A DNA stretch of 64,000 bases from Terebella lapidaria (GCA_949152475.1 OX424569.1:29495950-29559949), one strand, 5' to 3'; positions 22,401-33,010 are shown, numbered from the stretch's first letter. Notes: generated by a model from the letters alone, not told the origin. A program made the numbers and translations.

Positions 22401-25400
22401 GACCTCGCCGGTAGGCGGGCCGCTTTGAGGGAAAAAATGATGCGAGATTGACTGGTTCGAGTTTGGATATTGATTTGGCAACTCAATTTATGTACGTAAT
22501 ACACATATTCAGACCCGAATTTGTAAGCTTTCTCATTCTATAGACAAAACAAAGTTACCGCAGAATAGATAAATTTTGTCAATTCTAAAAGTGATTATAG
22601 CTTTAAATTTGACCTTTGACCTAATTGTCAAGGTCACATGACAAAATGGTTAATAGACATAGAATCAATACCCAGTATTAGGTGTTTCAAGCAAACAAAA
22701 CAAGGTCCGTTATCCAATCTCATAGTCCGGGGACAGAAAGTCATATCAGGCATACAAAGTGAGAGGAAACAAAATTGACAGGGAAACTCATGAACCCCCA
22801 AAAATGGCCACCAGGAGGGTCGGGAATATATAGGAAATATGCATGGAAACAGTGGATAGAGAATGATCGGCCTGTCTACATTGCCGGTTGCCACAGTATC
22901 TAGACAAATACCAGTGACGTCACAAGACCGTGTGTAGACCTCGCCGGTAGGCGTCCGCTTTGAGGGAAAAAATGATGCGAGATTGACTGGTCCGAGTTTG
23001 GATATTGATTTGGCAACTCAATTTATGTACGTAATACACATATTCAGACCCGAATTTGTAAGCTTTCTCATTCTATAGACAAAACAAAGTTACCGCAGAA
23101 TAGATAAATTTTGTCAATTCTAAAAGTGATTATAGCTTTAAATTTGACCTTTGACCTAATTGTCAAGGTCACATGACAAAATGGTTGATAGACATAGAAT
23201 CAATACCCAGTATTAGGTGTTTCAAGCAAACAAAATAAGGTCCGTTATCCAATCTCATAGTCCGGGGACAGAAAGTCATATCAGGCATACAAAGTGAGAG
23301 GAAACAAAATTGACAGGGAAACTCATGAACCCCCAAAAATGGCCACCAGGAGGGGAAATCAGGTGTTTCGGAAAGAGTGAGCATTTTCTGCCTCACTCCT
23401 GGCACCCGTCATGAATTCCCCCAAATTAACCTGGATTTTGGATTTTGGTGTATTTATCAACCAGATCATGATGGCGTCCATAGAATTTCTTAAAAGCAGC
23501 TATAAGTCTTGGTAAAACAAATTCTTGTCGCAGCAGTTTGGAGACTATCCGGGCACTATCAGGTGGGGAAATCAGGTGTTTCGGAAAGAGTGAGCATTTC
23601 CTGCCCCACTCGTGGCATCCGTCATGAATTCCCCAAAATTAACTTGGATCTTGGATTTTGGTGTATTTATCAACCAGATCATGATGGCGTCCATAGAATT
23701 TCTTGAAGGCAGCTATAAGTCTTGGTAAAACAAATTCTTGCCGCAGCAGTTTGGAGACTAGCCGGGCACTATCTCGCTATATAATATTTCACTTATTATC
23801 AAATTCACAGCCTAGGAATCCATAATGAACATATAGGAAATGATGAATGCAGAATATTCTGGTGACCTTGATTTTGACCTTTGATCTCATTTTCAAGGTC
23901 AGAGAACAAAATGGCTAATATCTGGCTTATTATCTACTTTACAGCTCAGTAATCCACAGTGAACATATATGGATTCTTATATGCTGAATATTCTGATGAT
24001 CTTGAATTTGACATTTGAACCTGTGTTCCAGGTCAAATGACGAAATGGGTAATACCTGGCTTATTATCGACTTCACAGCTTAGGAATCAGTTATGGACAT
24101 TCTGAAAATGATATATGCTGGATATTCTCATGACCTTGAATTGACCAATGACCTTATTTTTGAGGTCATGGGATAAAGGGCTAATATCTGAAATATATAT
24201 TGTCCGGTAACCTTTCTTAGCCCTTGGGCTTATTTTTCATGTTCACATACAGACAATTATCTAGACAAGTTCCGTAACTACTAATCATAAATTTTATATA
24301 TAATGTTCCTTTCCATCTGCCGCGGTTTCCACTAGCTATCGCGATGACTGACCCACACTGGCGGATTAAGTGTTGTGGAGTGATTGAGGCCTGGGATGTG
24401 TGTGTTAACGTGTCTGGCGTCTGGTTCGACCTCCAAGTGTGGCTACCTATAAATCCTGACTTCGGCGTATTGGAGATGCGCTTCCAACAGCCTCTACAAG
24501 GTTAGTTAATCAGACATTGTTGTCAGATCTTGTTCTCTGTTTTTGTATGGTACAAAGCTGGCCTTGTGTGCAGTGACTTCTGCCCAAATAAACCCCAACA
24601 AAACAAAAACGAACGACAAATACGAAAACAAGAGGATTGTGTTTTTGCTGTCATTATACAATTAATTTTCCATGTTTTGTTTATATTTAGCTCACGACTG
24701 AGTTACATGTCATACCAGAAGCCCACATATTTTTCGTGGGTTTATGGATTTACGTACATGTACACATCTCATGCCTACACCCCCCCCCCCCACAATAGGG
24801 CGAAACAATAAATAATAGATACATTTTACTATGACATATCATATTCTACATGTGAGCCTATGATGAATAACAAATCATGAATGTTTCCCACCTGCTCCCA
24901 TTCAAACAGTGACGACAGGAGGCTGTCCCACGCGGCTGAGTGTAGCCGAGGCTAACAGACTCCCTGTGGCTCAAGGGGATGTCATTGGCTGGTCAGTCTT
25001 AGAGGCAATGTCACGTGGTGTATATTCATGTTTTATCACGTGACCCATAGCAGCCATTGCATTCTTGCACTAGAGAGACATATGGATTGTTTCACAAGTC
25101 GTGTCAAGTTATGTATCAAACGAGCTTCCGCTCGGAATAGTGCCATCATTACACTTGATACAATGTAGAAATCTAATAATTTTGAAATATGTTCACTACA
25201 ATCTGTCATATTGATTTTCCCACGTGAAATCACCCTACCCACACAGGCTGATGTACTTGGATGGTACGGATGTGGACAAGATGCTGTATAAAACCACATT
25301 CGGTTTTGAAGGCACGAGCGACTTCCAACAGCATGAGGTTCCAGGAGGTCTACCGTATGGTTATGGAGTTGGCCAGACTTTCACTTTCGAAACGGCTGGC

Positions 25401-27912
25401 TATTGGTTAAACACCTGGCGAGATTACGGAATTAGGGCTATCGTAGGGCCCGGTGAGTGAGTTGCTATGTGTTGTGATGGTCAACGTTGATTGGCTGATA
25501 AAAAGTTCACATCTGAGTTGTAAATTATATTTACTGTAATAAAATGTGACAATAATGATACTGTCATAAACCGAGGACGTGAGGAAAAACATCATACAAC
25601 CATTTCTTCTTCAATTCTTCCATTATCCAACGAATTAATGTATACATATCGGGAAGCACAAATACTAGTAATCAACGATTCTTCCTATTCCCAGGTGCGA
25701 AGCCTACTCTCGAGAACCTGCCAGACTCTATCACATTTGATTCTTCTGAAGTCATGACAGGAGATGTTCTATTCAATCTGACCACAAGTGACGCTAACCT
25801 CCTGGATACTGTCAATGTTACGCTGGTAGCCGTGGAACCCAGTGCTGGCTTCAGCTACTTCGACCTCGTATACAACGGTACATTCATTATGCCATATCTT
25901 GTGATTTATGTTGTATTTTGGCTCTTTATTCCTCAACTCCTTTCCTGAGAAGCACGTGTTCAACAAGGAATGAACGAGCACTAAAACGCAGATCATTCTG
26001 AAATCGTGGTGTTCGAATATATCATTGGCAGATGTGATTTTTAAAAAATAATTATGCCTGTACTATCTCCCGCCATTCACAGAAACATCAAGAGAAGGCC
26101 AGGTCACACTCAGCGCGAGCGACCTCAGAGGAGCTGAAGATACGTACACCTTGACACTCGAGACTTCAGACGGATGTAACTCACACAAGGAGAACCTAAC
26201 CATCATTGTCTATGAAATAACTACAACAACTACAGAAGAACCGACTACTACAACAACAGAAACACCGACCACCACTACAACAGAAACACCGACCACAACA
26301 ACAACAGAAGATCCGACCACCACTACAACAGAAACACCGACCACCACTACAACTGAAGATCCGACCACCACTACAACAGAGGCACCGACCACCACTACAA
26401 CAGAAACACCGACCACCACTACAACAGAAGCACCGACCACCACTACAACTGCTGCTCCCACAACAACCACCGCAGCACCAACGACCACAACCAACACGGA
26501 TTCTACTGTATCCACGACAACGGATGCATCTGTGACAACAGCGACTACTGCAGCAGAAACAACCACAGCTGCTGCACCGGCACCTGGTAATATCACTGGC
26601 GCTTGTGAATTGATATTTGAGATTTATCGCCAAAACGTCAGATGTAGTAACCGCACCCACAAATTCAAACGATTTACACATTACATTTTTTTCTCTGAAA
26701 AGCCCCTGTTCCCGCCCCAGTTCCGGCTCCAGTACCGTCTCCTGCCGTCTCGCCATCACCGTCACCCGGTGCCCCTGCTCCCGCCCCGGACCCAGAGGCC
26801 ACCACTGAGACCACCACGACAGCCCGCGCCACGCGCACAACCACCACTCAAAAGACCACCACCGAGCCTTTCTGGCAGTCACGCACGGGGAAGATCACAA
26901 TGGGCGCGTTGGCGGGAGCTGCAGCAGTCGCCCTAGCCACGATCATCACACTCATCGCCGTCTGTAAACACATCCGTCTGAAGTGAGTTCTTGTACAAAT
27001 CACATGAAATTCTGATGGATCTTTCAACCACAGAGAGTGCCAAAAATCTTGACATAAAGTTGATATACAATTATACATGTAAAGTAGTTGTGATTATTCA
27101 GTTGATATAAAGTAGTTGTAATATCTTGTGTAAGTTTTACATGTCAGTTTGTTAGAATATCTCTTCCACATTAAAACCGTTCTAAGATTCTCGAGCCAGA
27201 AAGAAATGTAGCTGCTGATGAATCGTGCACTTGAATGTGCAATGTTACGTCACTTCACTCCAGCTGATGCTCGAAGACTGACTGAACCACCATTATAATG
27301 ATGTACTCATCGTGTTACAGATCTCCGACAAAAGCCCCAATTCGTGAGATCAAGAATGACTTGAGGAAGGCGAACAGAAAGATGAGAAAAATGAAGAAAA
27401 ATCGAAATAAAACCAAACCAGATAACCAGTGCGTATAAGATGCACTTTGTTACTTCCAATTCGAAACATATCCTTAGTAGTTATACCCTTCTTTTCATTT
27501 CTTTAATCATTGTCTCTTTTTTTTGCAGAGAATCAATCCCGAAAAGAAACAATGAAGACGTGAAAACAGAAAGTGGTCGGTGACGTCGAAGACATAACTT
27601 TGATCTTTGCCAATAATTTTCTTTAATTTCCGGATTTGGAACTTTTGGCCAAGTTTGACTTTGTTGATATAATCTATTTCGTTAGTATGTACTTGATATA
27701 AATAAGGGACTGGTATCATTTTTGAGAAACACATATCAAGATGAAATTTGGAAAGCAAGATAAACTGCTTTCTGTGTTGGACAAAGCCACGATGAAGTTT
27801 TTCACTCATTCTCATATGTTTTATCGTTGCAGATGACTTCCAGCTTCCAAATACCCCGAGGGTCACGCCTACACCCCGGGCTATCACACCTAGGGACATA
27901 AACCTGCTCTAG
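13397..27912 (+). CDS. Gene C: duplicated Cys-module/cadherin-like mucin-type transmembrane protein
   Basis: Seventeen exons join in phase: 13397-13499, 13749-13832, 13913-14068, 14604-14685, 18505-18689, 19028-19210, 19501-19641, 19852-19926, 24336-24500, 24910-24991, 25247-25452, 25695-25877, 26083-26586, 26703-26982, 27321-27428, 27529-27575, 27833-27912. The sum is 2664 nt, 887 residues plus stop. Layout: signal peptide; Cys-rich module and cadherin-like repeat; the same pair again; Thr-rich stalk; Pro-rich segment; one transmembrane helix; basic cytoplasmic tail. It is a type I plasma-membrane protein, probably a surface receptor or adhesion molecule. No named family is recognised for the CCG..W module. 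The least certain points are the donors of exons 15 and 16, chosen because they alone keep the frame open. Introns 4 and 8 are swollen by transposons and satellite. Confidence 0.8.
13749..19641 (+). CDS. Gene C repeat block 1 (exons 2-7)
   Basis: Exons of 84, 156, 82, 185, 183 and 141 nt. They encode a Cys-rich module containing FDCCGVVTKFRILNNF and ending VVRPDWVFGW across a phase-2 junction into TGLYHELIMYDV. A cadherin-like repeat follows: FAPYFYNVPGIAG...DIF, then LIVNASLAGATFYPGD and VELEVTDNCLDPVSANLTVY. The second half has the strand pattern and a TDNC spot at the place where cadherin repeats have DxND, but canonical calcium motifs are incomplete. N-glycosylation sequons are frequent. 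Intron 4 (14686-18504) carries nested transposons. Confidence 0.78.
15497..15967 (-). pseudogene. CR1-like LINE fragment, RT C-terminal part
   Basis: Minus-strand frame beginning GTVIDNKLTWKQN and continuing through KLYFLRKLKDFKVSRK and ESTITFGITVYYGN, the standard thumb/C-terminal region of CR1/Rex-type RTs. It ends after QRSFVPNFIRQYN. The matching upstream RT piece is at 17287-17700, separated by the Penelope-like insertion. Confidence 0.85.
15985..17290 (+). mobile_element. Penelope-like retroelement, frameshifted
   Basis: Plus-strand RT in two or three frames. The first part (~15985-16330) has the motif KTFDFSTLYITIPH. The second (from about 16370 to the stop at 17016) has GGEIFQQTIGIPMGTN, CAPLLADLFLYSYEAEFIQ and FIDDVLSLNNPKF, then AAYLDLYLEID. 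These are the RT motifs of a widespread animal family related to Penelope-like elements, with FIDD as the catalytic Asp pair. Frameshifts near 16330 and 16370 disable it. No GIY-YIG endonuclease domain was recognised. The downstream ~270 bp look like its 3' end. It interrupts a CR1-like LINE. Confidence 0.75.
17287..17700 (-). pseudogene. CR1-like LINE fragment, RT core
   Basis: The minus strand encodes WIEDYLTNRPQRVCVG and, after a frameshift near 17600, VSTGAPQGCVLSPVLFTLY, then IIKYADNTAII with YADN in place of YADD, then NCLELNVSKTKELIFNF. This is the palm of a CR1/Rex-type RT and lies directly upstream of the 15497-15967 piece in element order. The YADN substitution removes a catalytic Asp, so the copy is dead. 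Confidence 0.85.
19852..26240 (+). CDS. Gene C repeat block 2 (exons 8-12 and start of 13)
   Basis: Exons of 75, 165, 82, 206 and 183 nt plus the first part of the 504-nt exon. They repeat block 1: a short Cys-led exon (CSTTNHAGTQLENW), then RIKCCGVIEAWDVCV...DLQVWLP, then an 82-nt exon ending AQGDVIGW at the same phase-2 junction as block 1. The cadherin-like pair follows: KPTLENLPDSITFDSSEV...DVLFNLTTSDAN, then GQVTLSASDLRGAEDTY and TLETSDGCNSHKENLTIIV. The 82-nt and 183-nt exons have identical lengths in both blocks. The 4.4-kb intron 8 is mostly satellite. Confidence 0.8.
21242..21932 (-). mobile_element. Insertion in satellite, probable LINE/SINE 3' fragment
   Basis: About 690 bp that interrupts the 130-bp satellite. 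Satellite stops at ...atgggtatatct and resumes at gacatataggaaatgatat. The left end, aaatagaaaagaatagaattt, reads on the minus strand as an A/T-rich tail, suggesting a minus-strand retroposon. No coding motif was recognised inside. Confidence 0.45.
22055..22288. mobile_element. ~234-bp MITE with ~35-bp inverted ends
   Basis: The left end aagagcctaaaataccaaga (from ~22063) is matched by tcttggtattttaggctctt (22260-22279) in inverted orientation, with further pairing inward (ggcggcact / gtgcccgct). The interior has no coding capacity. It sits within the 130-bp satellite, and its right end is the left edge of the 536-bp duplication. Confidence 0.7.
22283..23354. repeat. 536-bp direct tandem duplication
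   Basis: 22283-22818 and 22819-23354 are near-identical. Both start gtcgggaatatataggaaat and end at ggccaccaggagg, and differ at only a few bases (ggcggg/ggcg, gttcg/gtccg, aacaaaac/aacaaaat). Each copy contains one satellite unit. The high identity implies a recent event. Confidence 0.85.
23355..23790. repeat. ~223-bp direct tandem duplication
   Basis: Two copies starting gaaatcaggtgtttcgga at about 23355 and 23578 and running to gcagtttggagactancc-gggcactatc. They differ by scattered substitutions (cattttctgcctc / catttcctgcccc). They directly follow the 536-bp duplication, so this part of intron 8 has grown by repeated local duplication. Confidence 0.8.
26083..26982 (+). CDS. Gene C exons 13-14: mucin stalk, Pro-rich hinge and transmembrane helix
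   Basis: Exon 13 (26083-26586) ends the second cadherin-like repeat, then encodes about 15 copies of a TTTTTE(A/E/T)PT-type repeat grading into Ala/Thr-rich sequence, a classic O-glycosylated stalk. Exon 14 (26703-26982) starts with alternating Pro-Ala (APVPAPVPAPVPSP), then more Thr, then a single hydrophobic segment, ALAGAAAVALATIITLIAVC, followed by the basic stop-transfer KHIRLK. Topology is therefore type I. The Thr repeats are coded by near-identical 9-codon units, so allele length variation is likely. Confidence 0.88.
27321..27912 (+). CDS. Gene C exons 15-17: cytoplasmic tail
   Basis: Exon 15 (27321-27428) encodes a very basic stretch, DLRKANRKMRKMKKNRNK. Exon 16 (27529-27575) encodes ESIPKRNNEDVKTES. 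Exon 17 (27833-27912) encodes DFQLPNTPRVTPTPRAITP and RDINLL before a TAG stop. The TPR/TPTPR phosphosite-like motifs and the Lys/Arg cluster suggest intracellular contacts. Donors GTGCGT (exon 15) and GTCGGT (exon 16) are non-ideal; alternative donors a few bases away break the frame. An AATAAA at 28435 could end the mRNA. Confidence 0.6.
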
Positions 27913-28434
27913 ATAGACATCTTCTGATTTACTTATCATACATGATACTTTTTGTTGGACTATATACAATATTGTACTATATACTGTATATTATAAATAA
28001 GCTTGTCTATTCAAAACGTATTGTCTGTTTGTAATTGGGTGTCCACACGATAATACTATGTGTGTTTACACATCACGACACAAATATTATCCATAGATAT
28101 GTCTGAGTTTGAAGGCAGTGACTTCAATCCGGGGCATTATGATAGAGTTGGGCTGCGCTTTATGACATTTGCACAACTCGTGAAATGTGCATTTCACATG
28201 TGTCTTCTGTGTGGAATTATCTGTAAATTTTATTATTTTGGTGTACATATCCTAAAAGTGTATATGAATATTTATGTTGCAAATACATGTACATGTATAT
28301 ATATATATATATATATTTTTTTTTTTGTTACTTGTGTATCTGATGATTTTCCAATCTTCTTACCTGTGATGCATTTATTATGCTTTATCAATGTTGTTTA
28401 GGCCGCTATGTTTTGCATTATTACAATAAAAACA

Positions 28435-28440
28435 ACTACA
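28435..28440 (+). terminator. Possible polyadenylation signal of gene C
   Basis: First AATAAA downstream of the gene C stop, about 520 bp after it. Confidence 0.35.
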
Positions 28441-29919
28441 TACACAAACATGTTTTTTCCATACGAAAATCATCGATATTCAGATATTAAAATACCATAA
28501 ATGGACAATTACTGCACATCGATATTGGAATCATGTGCTGTATTGGACGAACACGAAGAGAGAACAAGATATTTATGACTGCTACATACATGTATTTGCA
28601 GCATTTCCCCGGACAAAACCAATTCACACATCCAGTATTCTGAGTATTCATACATTTTATACATATTGAACCAGATGCCCGGTACCAACAACATTATTAT
28701 CCAATCTATAAGTTCAGATAACTAGAGGAATTTTATGTACCTCCGAATGAGCGAAAATGCATACGTAGCTACGAGACTACCTCTGACGAATCCCGGTTAA
28801 GAGTTGTGTGGCCGATGAGAATGCTACCATCAATACATGGAAGTATACTGCACCACCTGACACTGCCCGTCAACACCAGGACTGAGATGTCATTGCGTTT
28901 AACGACATGGCCATGAATATCCTGTCATCTGTGGAGACGGGCTTACTCTGGTAGTATGAATGCAGTAACCTATTGCCATTTGATTGGATACTTATATACT
29001 TGTGGGAGGTGTGTTCTGGATTTCCACAATGTATGCTGGGCAATTGTATACTAATTTCCTCGGGTTTACAAGAGCAATGTTATATCTTAAACACTGTCTG
29101 CCCCTGATGACGCCAGCCTCGCTTTGAAAAAATGATGATTGGTTCAAGTTTGTTTCTATTTCGAAAGCGTTTCATTCTCGGTCTTCTATTGTCATCATCA
29201 AAATCGTGTGGCGTTAGTGGTAATATATTGATGCATACATCGATATGGATGTATTTGTAGCTGGAACGACAGAATAATATGCCATGATATATATTAGATT
29301 AGTCTGCGGATATCTTAACAGTGCATTCAGTTGGTTCATATTTTTGACCTCAAAATTAAGGCTTACTTTCAGCCACCGACAGTCACATTCCGGAAAGCAA
29401 AATCCTATGATTCATGTTTCTGCTCCATCTTTGAAAAAATCACTAAATCTGGCAGATATAGGCATTATGTCAAATTCGTGAGCAGGAACAGAACAAAGTA
29501 AGCCTAACCATAAAAGATCATGTTCAGCAAAGATTCTATGGGCAGGTTGTGGTCATCTAATCAAGGCTCCAGAGTGTTGTTAGTATCAAATGTAGTCATA
29601 TGACGTCGTTGATCTACCGTTAATAATTGGTTGATTAACTGCAAAGTTTGATAGTCGATAACTTGCATGACTATATGACTGATGATTGGTTGAAAGTCTT
29701 AAAACAATCAGAAAAATTTCACGTTTTAGCCGCCTGAGTGGGTTCTTCACTAGAGCATGTCTTTAAATAGACGTTTCATATCTAAGATTAAAAAAAGAAC
29801 GCCAATTCATGCCCACTACGGCGTCCCAATGCTGCCATTATTCATGCCTGATTTAAGAGTATTTTTGAAATCAGTTTCATGGTTAGTAAACAGTTATATT
29901 CAGTTATGAAACTAGTTTC

Positions 29920-30215
29920 TAGCAAGGCACAAACCCTTTACACCCGGCACAAACCTTTCGAGCAGGGCACAAACGCTTTTAGCTAGGTGCAAACCTTTCT
30001 AGCATGGCGCAAGCCTTTTCAGCACGGCACAAACCTTTATAACAGGGAACACATCTTTTTAACACGGCACAAACCTTTATAGCAGGGCACAAAGCTTTTT
30101 AACACGGCACACACCTTTATAGCAGGGCATAAACCTTTATAACACGGCACAAACCTTCATAGCAGGGCATAAACCTTTTTAACACGGCACAAACCTTTAT
30201 AGCAGGGCATAATTC
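29920..30215. repeat. ~20-bp minisatellite
   Basis: Around 14 units of (a/t)agca(g/c)ggcacaaaccttt with period about 20 bp, drifting at the gca/aca junction. Units alternate agcaggg and aacacgg, so a 40-bp higher-order unit is apparent from ~30040 onward. Noncoding. Confidence 0.85.
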
Positions 30216-31329
30216 TTTTCTAGATTTCTTTCACATTTATGGAATCAAGCCAAATCTGGCTTGTTATTGTAGCTATAATCAATACACATTACATGTATTC
30301 AGTTTGATGTGCACCAAATTTGGCGCTTTTACCACTAAACCCACAATTCTTCAACATCTCTGCTGAACTAAAGGTCCCCACCCCCCCCCCCCCCCCCAGT
30401 GAGTAACATTTGAGTGACCTCCGTAAATACCAAAAGTGCCAAATCTAATCGAGTGTGAGCAATACCTCAGAAATGGGAACCTCAAACTCAGACTCCAGTC
30501 CTTGAGCCCTACTTGAGTCACCTCACTTGAGTATGAGTGGAGGATGAGTGTGAGTGAATTTTCAGAATACAGGCTTTAGTGTCATGTGTGATACCTCGTA
30601 GTGAGAGGGTGCGACTTCCTGTCATGAAGACGAACCGATACGCCTCATCGTTCATTCCATGTGCCCTCAGGAACCATAACAGTCGACACAAACGGTAATG
30701 TGTGTTTTATACCATGTATATATACTGCTGTATTTTGTTATTAATCACGTTGCACACCACTTTACGGGCACTCAATTTCCGCATGGTCGGATGAATAAAG
30801 TACGTCTGTCTGTCTGTATTATCTCAACTGTTCAATGCAGCTCCATCGTGAACACTGCCAGGTAAACATTGGATGAAACATGCATTATAGTTCTTCCTTC
30901 CAGCGATGATTCATACTGAAACTCAAAAATTTACTTCATACTATTTATTTCCAACAATACAAAATAATACACTGGTTGTTGAGGCCGTGCATAACCACAA
31001 TCGGCCGTCGTCCTGCACGAAAAAAGTAATAAAGAAAAAAAAAACAACGCTAATAAAGAAAAAAAAAACAACGAACAAGAAATACAACCGTAAACATATC
31101 GATTGCTACACAAATCATTCACCTGAACCCCTATAACGCAGACCGACCAGTCGCACAGTGCCGACAGGGCAGGCTTCCGTCTTGACATCCAGACGGAGAC
31201 CACAGAGAAGATGATAAGATTATGTCCGGTGTAGTCTCAGGTTTGACCAGGTAGCGGTTTAGGTATTATTCAATTTGGATTGGAAAGACAATATGACATA
31301 TTGGTGACGTTAAGTGTTACATTTTGAAC

Positions 31330-31780
31330 ATTGGGGGTTGTTGCAAGGAATCTCGTACCCAAACACACGAAAATAGCCAGATAATCATATTTCAAAGTTG
31401 TCTTTAGAGCAGTGCGGGACATGATTGACTTGACATTCGATCTAAGATTATTCCATATATTCGCAATGTGTTGATGCGGTAATGACTTGGAGAAATTTAT
31501 TCGAGGGGTATATGCGAGAAGCTATTTTATTATGCGAGCATTTGGTAGGGGTTTATCATGAAAAGTATTGAGAGACTGGTAGCTTGTCATCCGAATAGTC
31601 GTGCACAAACAAATTACACTGCAAGTGATACAAATCATCGATTTTCAGAATATTGGTGGATTTAGCCAATGGGTTTGTATGAGTTAGTAATATACTTTTG
31701 AATAAATAGTGATTTAATACCCAGTTATACATTGAGAATAGTAAGTTTTGTTTATCGACTATTGAATGTTGCATTTCTCC
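31330..31780 (-). mobile_element. LINE RT C-terminal remnant, frameshifted
   Basis: The minus strand encodes HTNPLAKSTNILKIDDLYHL and CNLFVHDYSDDKLP, the phrase preceding the C-terminus of many invertebrate LINE RTs, then in another frame INFSKSLPHQHIANIWNNL, the usual GxxxWNxL-type ending. No intact frame. Identified by motif resemblance. Confidence 0.6.
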
Positions 31781-32162
31781 AACGAACTATAAATTCCAGT
31801 GCAGGTGATATAAACACGTGTCACACAAAACTCTAAAACCGTGATTAGATATGATGAAAGAAACTCAGCAACTACAACAAGCAATTTTCTGCACATGTTC
31901 AATTACGTATTCCGTTCTTGCTTGAGAACGTGACCGGGTGCACACTAGACCAGTTGACAACTTGACCAAGGCCGAACATAGATGAATATGATTATTTTCC
32001 TGTCTGCGATTGTCAGCAATAATTTACAAGGTGTGGACAGGTGTAATATTCTTCCTGGCTTCTTTCCAAGTGGAAAAGGTTTCGAGATGAAAATGTCTTT
32101 GTATGTACTGAATGCTATGGCGCCCCGTTCGTGCCACAAAAAAAGAGAATTTATTTTTTTCT

Positions 32163-32505
32163 AACTCATACGTATGAGTTACTAAGTCATACGTATGAAA
32201 TAAAAAGTCATACGTATGAGATAAAAAGTCATACGTTTGAGATACTAAGTCATACGTATGAGATAATAAGTCATACGTAGGAGATACTAAGTCATACGTA
32301 TGAGATAATAAGTCATACGTATGAGATAGTATCTCATACGTATGAGTATGTCATAGTATCTCCTACGTATGACTTAGTATCTCCTACGTATGACTTGGTA
32401 TCTCCTACGTATGTCATAGTATCTCCTACGTATGACTTAGTATTTCATACGTATGTGTTAGTATCTCCTACGTATGACTTTTTATTTCATACGTATGACA
32501 TAAAT
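32163..32505. repeat. Palindromic TACGTA minisatellite with orientation switch
   Basis: About 14 units of roughly 23 bp around the self-complementary core catacgtatg. Left of ~32330 units read (a)agtcatacgtatgagata; right of it they read tatctcctacgtatgactta, the inverse. The array is therefore one long imperfect palindrome that could extrude a hairpin about 170 bp per arm. Noncoding. Confidence 0.9.
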
Positions 32506-32835
32506 AAAAAATAACTTCCCTTTTTATGTGTTATGTGACTTTTTATGTGACTTTTATGTGTTCTCAGTTCTGATGGCTTAGTTAGTTGCAGTCGTACCTA
32601 CATATGTATGTATATACATATACCTACATATGTTCCACTAGAATCAACCTGTTTCTACACCTGACATGGTATGCATTGATATGTTGTCAACCATGATAAA
32701 ATAACATTTCTGTTGGGGGACAGTGAGTTCTGGGGAATATTCTTGAATAAATACATGCAAACACCGTGCATTATTTCAGACGGCAAGATCTCGTGGTTGT
32801 TTTTCAGACATATCAGATGACGTTGATCATATAAT

Positions 32836-33010
32836 AGGGCCTGTAAGTCACGTGCCGTTACGGTGTGATTCTGGTGGCAAACAAACATACACCTTTTACG
32901 TTACCTGAGTAATTTGAGTTTTGAATGGAGTTCTACTCATATTAAACAAAAGGTGTATATTTGTTTGCAACCGGAAATCATATGAGGACATCATGTGACT
33001 TACAGGCCCT
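32836..33010. mobile_element. ~175-bp MITE
   Basis: Inverted ends agggcctgtaagtcacgtg (from 32836) and gtgacttacaggccct (to 33010), with an inner inverted pair gcaaacaaacatacacctttt / aaaaggtgtatatttgtttgc, so the whole element folds back. An ata on each side may be the target duplication. No coding capacity. Confidence 0.8.

Larger units (their letters stand above)
20500..24200. repeat. ~130-bp satellite with TGACCT half-sites in gene C intron 8
   Basis: Tandem units of about 130 bp, each with a (g/a)tgaccttg.atttgacctttgacct core, then tcaaggtcagagaacaaaatgg, ctcgcttattatcgacttt and aggaatcaattgtgaacata. Clear units start near 20529, 20661, 20788, 20921, 21057 and 21184, resume at ~21933, ~22600 and ~23147, and end with three units at 23860-24190. 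The perfect direct repeat tgacctttgacct occurs at 20540, 22610 and 23145. Insertions and local duplications interrupt the array. Confidence 0.85.

Noticed and set aside
26196..26882. Long open frames on the antisense strand and in other frames of the Thr tract (Cys-rich and Val-rich)
   Set aside because: They are produced by the repeated ACC/ACA/GAA codons of gene C exon 13 read in other frames; they are pure low-complexity sequence without splice or start context.
29920..30215. CRISPR-like array
   Set aside because: The period is only 20 bp with no spacers; it is a minisatellite.
32163..32505. CRISPR-like array
   Set aside because: Units are contiguous palindromic repeats without unique spacers, and the genome is eukaryotic.
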